Of a stretch of 8,124 nt of DNA, positions 5,754 through 8,124 are shown piece by piece. The notes beneath the pieces are model-generated. The model worked only from the letters and a program-made list of their open reading frames with translations. It was not told the DNA's origin and made no database searches. Positions within the stretch are counted from its first letter, which is position 1. Each line of letters begins with the position of its first letter. Source of the stretch: Chloroflexota bacterium (GTDB taxonomy: Bacteria; Chloroflexota; Anaerolineae; UBA1429). Position numbers and translations under genes: made by a program. The stretch is from NCBI GenBank assembly GCA_014360745.1, contig JACIWY010000147.1, positions 1-8,124 on the forward strand, read 5' to 3'.

Positions 5754-6224
5754 CTAGGCGTTCAGCCGCCAAAGTGTGTAATTCAAGAAAGCTGCAAATG
5801 TCACCCATATGAGATATGGCAGCAAGAGCACTCCACTAACAGTGTTTACTCTCCAGAAAAGAACGATGTTGACCAGGATCACTAGCCACAACGCAATGAT
5901 CTCAGCAAAGGCCAGTGAAAGTCTATGCAAACCAAAAAAGAGCCAGGACCAAGCAGCATTTAGCACGAGTTGCAAGATAAATATGCCCAGGGGTAAAATT
6001 GCGTTACTAAATCCCTCCTGTCTCCACACAAGCCAAGCGGAAATTGCCATAAGAAGATATAAAACCGACCAGACTGGTCCGAAAAGCCAATTGGGTGGAT
6101 TCCAAGATGGCTTGGCAAGCGCGGCATACCATTCATCGACAGGGAATCGCGAACCCACATATGCTGCACCGAACGTAACAAGGAGTGCAACAATCGCACC
6201 GAGAACCGATCTTGGAGTATTCAT
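5754..6224 (-). CDS. tspO: TspO/MBR-family membrane protein
   Basis: A protein of 156 aa with five predicted hydrophobic helices (about residues 5-23, 46-67, 78-98, 105-123 and 131-150), the normal size and fold of TspO, which binds tetrapyrroles and sterol-like ligands in the membrane. Family signatures are KPSWNPPNWLFGPVW at 38-52 and LNAAWSWLFFG at 88-98. The C-terminus LNYTLWR (147-153) fits the loose cholesterol-recognition (CRAC) pattern. I chose the ATG at 6222-6224 (MNTPRSVLG), where homology and the first helix begin, over an in-frame ATG 15 codons upstream; no strong Shine-Dalgarno is present. Its codons are visibly more A/T-rich than its neighbours, suggesting separate origin. It has no evident link to lysine synthesis. 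The physiological role in bacteria (stress, porphyrin handling) is not settled. Confidence 0.93.
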   Translation of the reverse strand: MNTPRSVLGAIVALLVTFGAAYVGSRFPVDEWYAALAKPSWNPPNWLFGPVWSVLYLLMAISAWLVWRQEGFSNAILPLGIFILQLVLNAAWSWLFFGLHRLSLAFAEIIALWLVILVNIVLFWRVNTVSGVLLLPYLIWVTFAAFLNYTLWRLNA

Positions 6225-6257
6225 CTCTACACCTACCCCCTCTGCGAAAAATGCTCC

Positions 6258-6336
6258 GTCTGACGACACCGAGCTCAGCCGCTGCGACCAAGGCGGCGAA
6301 GCCGCCGAGGGAGCAGTCAGCTGCAGCGAGTTATTG
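6258..6336. mobile_element. Putative integron attC-like site
   Basis: A long imperfect hairpin centred on GGCGGC-GAA-GCCGCC (6292-6306) with further paired blocks out to 6273-6327. Two single unpaired bases on one side give the extrahelical look typical of attC. The outer ends are GTCTGAC (6258-6264, six of seven positions of RYYYAAC) and GTTATTG (6330-6336, good only for GTTA of GTTRRRY). Total span is 79 bases, within the known attC range. It begins about 18 bases after the stop of the upstream helicase/nuclease gene and ends about 33 bases before the tspO start, where a cassette boundary would lie. One box is degenerate, so a non-integron hairpin or REP-like element remains possible. Confidence 0.45.
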
Positions 6337-6353
6337 GGCGGCCTTAGGTCGCC

Positions 6354-8124
6354 TTAAATACTTGTTTCGCTGAGTGTCACCATCCTATGCAGGCAGGCCA
6401 ACCAGGTTCGCATCGCTTCCCAGGCCTCTTTTTCATCGGTGAGAGGCGTTTCGACGTGAGCCACACGGGTGTTGCGAAATTCGTTGACGGGCTTCAGGAT
6501 GTCGTACAAATCCAAAAGCGGTGCGAACTTTTTCTGAACAACCCGCCAGACCCCATCAACATCCCGGCCGCCTTCCCGGGCATATTCCAAACAGAAAAGC
6601 AACGTTCCCAGGCGCTGGATCGAGCGCCCGAAGACCAAGTTGTCACGCAGGTAGCGCTGATTGCGTTCCAGCAAAACTCGTTCGCGATCCGGTACATGCG
6701 CAAGGGATGGGTTGAAAAAGGCGATCGAATCCTCCTTGCGCGGGGGAATAGCGGGCTTGATCGCTTTCTCCAGCAGGCGCAGGGCATACTCATCTAGCGG
6801 GCCGAGCAACGGTTGAAAGGCGGCCGCATAGGTCGGCTGGCGTGAACGCACAGCATGATCCAGCAAGAGCACTGCCTGGCGCATCAGATCGGCGATTTCA
6901 GCCGGGGGCTGCGCGATCCCAGCCTCCCGCAAAATGTTCTCAAAGAGCGTATCGGCCTGCGACTGGGCGGTCGCTTGTTCCAGAGGCAGGGCTAGTTGCT
7001 TGCTCTTCCACTCGTCCAGGAGCGCTTTCAGAGCGGGAGCGCAAGCATGCGTCAGTTCCTCTATCGTCGCCGCCGCACCCTGCTGGAAGAGGTGATAGGG
7101 CACGTAGAGGTAATGCCAGCGGGCATCCTGGCCGGATGCAGTCTTGCACCATTCCACGGCCGCGCTGGCCTTGAGCGGCACTAGCTCGTCCTGCCGGCCC
7201 TTTAGTTCCACCAGATAATGGTCGCCGCCGGCCGTGCGCACGAAAAAGTCTGGTACATAGAGCGCACGCTGGCCATCCGGCTTGAGGTAGTCGATCATTA
7301 GTTTCTGCGGGCCGGCGTTCTTGGCAAAGGCGGCCACGTCCTGGGCCACGTCCAGAAAATCGGCGAATACCTGCTCAAAGTCATTGTCGCAGGGCACCAG
7401 ATTGAACATCGTCCGCCTCGCCGGCAGCGCCGGCCGCCTGTCGGTGCTGGTGGCCTGATACGGCTTCCATTTAGAGAGCCGCATCCCGCGGCGGATGCGC
7501 CGGCGGTGTTGCTGGCGCACCGTTTTCGCCAAGATGAGCGGCGTAAAGGTGGCGCGGATGTGCTCCATCACATCCAGATCGCGCACGCGATGGTCCACTT
7601 CCCCACTATAGAGGTCAACCGGTCGCTCAAAGAGCATCTCGGCAATGAAACGCTCGATCAGCGGCGCGAGGGCCTGATGCGCGTTGCTGATGCGGCAGGC
7701 GTGACCCAGCATCCGGGCAAAATAGGCCGGCGCCGACCAGGCGTTGTTGAGCAGGCCGGCATCCAGTTTCATCGTGGCGATGATTTCGTCGGTGAACAGG
7801 TGGCGCTCTTTGTACTCGATTGCCCCCTCTCTTTTCGTCCCGATAGGCAGGGGCTGAAAGTTTTTCCAGAAGTGTGCCGCGACTTCCTCAAAGGTCAGCC
7901 CCTGCAATTCGCTGGTGGTCTCGATGGCATCCGAGACAAGCGGCAGTTCGATGTCGAGCGCCGGCACATCCTTGTTCTCATGGTCCACAAAGATCGTGAC
8001 CGTTTGTTTCAAGACCTCTCGCACGGGCAGAAAGGCGATGTCCAACCCCTCCTGCGCCAGCTCGTCCTCGTACAACTTGCGAAAGGCCGGGTGCTCGATG
8101 ACCGTGACCACCTCCGGCACTTCG
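6354..8124 (-). CDS. Res-like (type III restriction-type) helicase/nuclease, C-terminal part with HEPN-like tail
   Basis: The visible part is about 589 aa; the frame is open to the right edge, so the helicase N-terminus is missing and the GTG near 8120 is not a real start. Numbering residues from that GTG, the region after about 235 resembles type III restriction endonuclease subunits: YVPDFFVR (Pro290, Asp291) and YLVELKG (Glu305, Lys307) form a PD-(D/E)XK nuclease motif. Residues 340-460 are helical and lack a motif I know. The last 100 residues form a helical segment ending in FRNTRVAH, where Arg549-Asn550 and His555 match the R-N-x4-H motif of HEPN RNases. The stop TAA (6354-6356) is followed directly by the attC-like hairpin. 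It is probably a defence protein, type III restriction or a related helicase-nuclease system; any methyltransferase partner would be off the window. Confidence 0.75.
   Translation of the reverse strand, partial: EVPEVVTVIEHPAFRKLYEDELAQEGLDIAFLPVREVLKQTVTIFVDHENKDVPALDIELPLVSDAIETTSELQGLTFEEVAAHFWKNFQPLPIGTKREGAIEYKERHLFTDEIIATMKLDAGLLNNAWSAPAYFARMLGHACRISNAHQALAPLIERFIAEMLFERPVDLYSGEVDHRVRDLDVMEHIRATFTPLILAKTVRQQHRRRIRRGMRLSKWKPYQATSTDRRPALPARRTMFNLVPCDNDFEQVFADFLDVAQDVAAFAKNAGPQKLMIDYLKPDGQRALYVPDFFVRTAGGDHYLVELKGRQDELVPLKASAAVEWCKTASGQDARWHYLYVPYHLFQQGAAATIEELTHACAPALKALLDEWKSKQLALPLEQATAQSQADTLFENILREAGIAQPPAEIADLMRQAVLLLDHAVRSRQPTYAAAFQPLLGPLDEYALRLLEKAIKPAIPPRKEDSIAFFNPSLAHVPDRERVLLERNQRYLRDNLVFGRSIQRLGTLLFCLEYAREGGRDVDGVWRVVQKKFAPLLDLYDILKPVNEFRNTRVAHVETPLTDEKEAWEAMRTWLACLHRMVTLSETSI

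Noticed and set aside
6351..6370. Possible terminator after the helicase/nuclease gene
   Set aside because: The short imperfect GGCGACC-TAA-GGCCGCC stem right after the stop has a mismatch and no T-tract; I do not call it a terminator.
1..8124. CRISPR array, tRNA, rRNA or insertion sequence
   Set aside because: I looked for regularly spaced direct repeats, cloverleaf-like blocks and transposase motifs and saw none.

Overview
This window is about 58% GC by eye. Every gene I can support lies on the minus strand. It carries most of a LysW-dependent alpha-aminoadipate lysine biosynthesis operon, and downstream-to-upstream (in plus coordinates) a TspO-family membrane protein gene and the C-terminal two-thirds of a helicase/nuclease. 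The LysW version of this pathway, as in Thermus, with bacterial genes, a good TTGACA-17-TACTAT promoter and Shine-Dalgarno sites, suggests a bacterium such as a member of Chloroflexota or Deinococcota. The phylum is inference and cannot be fixed from this sequence alone.

In transcription order (right to left), the lysine operon reads: promoter (5563-5591), a 32-codon lysine-rich leader peptide (5431-5529), an intrinsic terminator (5358-5400), lysW (5078-5245), homocitrate synthase (3915-5060), lysT (2672-3913), a long palindrome (2605-2651), lysU (2084-2578), homoisocitrate dehydrogenase (1089-2087), lysX (183-1037) and the start of lysY (1-186, cut by the window edge). Several junctions are tightly coupled by 4-base overlaps (GTGA, ATGA) or a 1-base gap. 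Together these enzymes turn 2-oxoglutarate plus acetyl-CoA into 2-oxoadipate. After transamination, LysX attaches alpha-aminoadipate to the C-terminal Glu of the carrier protein LysW, and LysY acts on the carrier-bound intermediate. The aminotransferase, LysZ kinase, LysJ and LysK are not in this window.

The most interesting signal is the operon leader. Six AAG lysine codons fall within nine codons of a short open reading frame. It is followed by a 14-bp terminator hairpin, and the segment just after the lysine codons is complementary to the terminator's loop and top. This is the layout of ribosome-mediated transcription attenuation controlled by lysyl-tRNA. A second, 10-bp long-range pairing could hide the leader's ribosome binding site. 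Neither the leader peptide nor lysW (55 aa) would be found by usual ORF length cut-offs.

The right part (5592-8124) is accessory. tspO looks less GC-rich than its neighbours. It is preceded by a 79-base imperfect hairpin resembling an integron attC site, placed immediately after the stop of the upstream helicase/nuclease gene. A second, weaker inverted repeat lies just past the tspO stop. The helicase/nuclease resembles a type III restriction (Res-like) protein with a PD-(D/E)XK motif, and carries an extra C-terminal R-N-x4-H motif typical of HEPN RNase domains.
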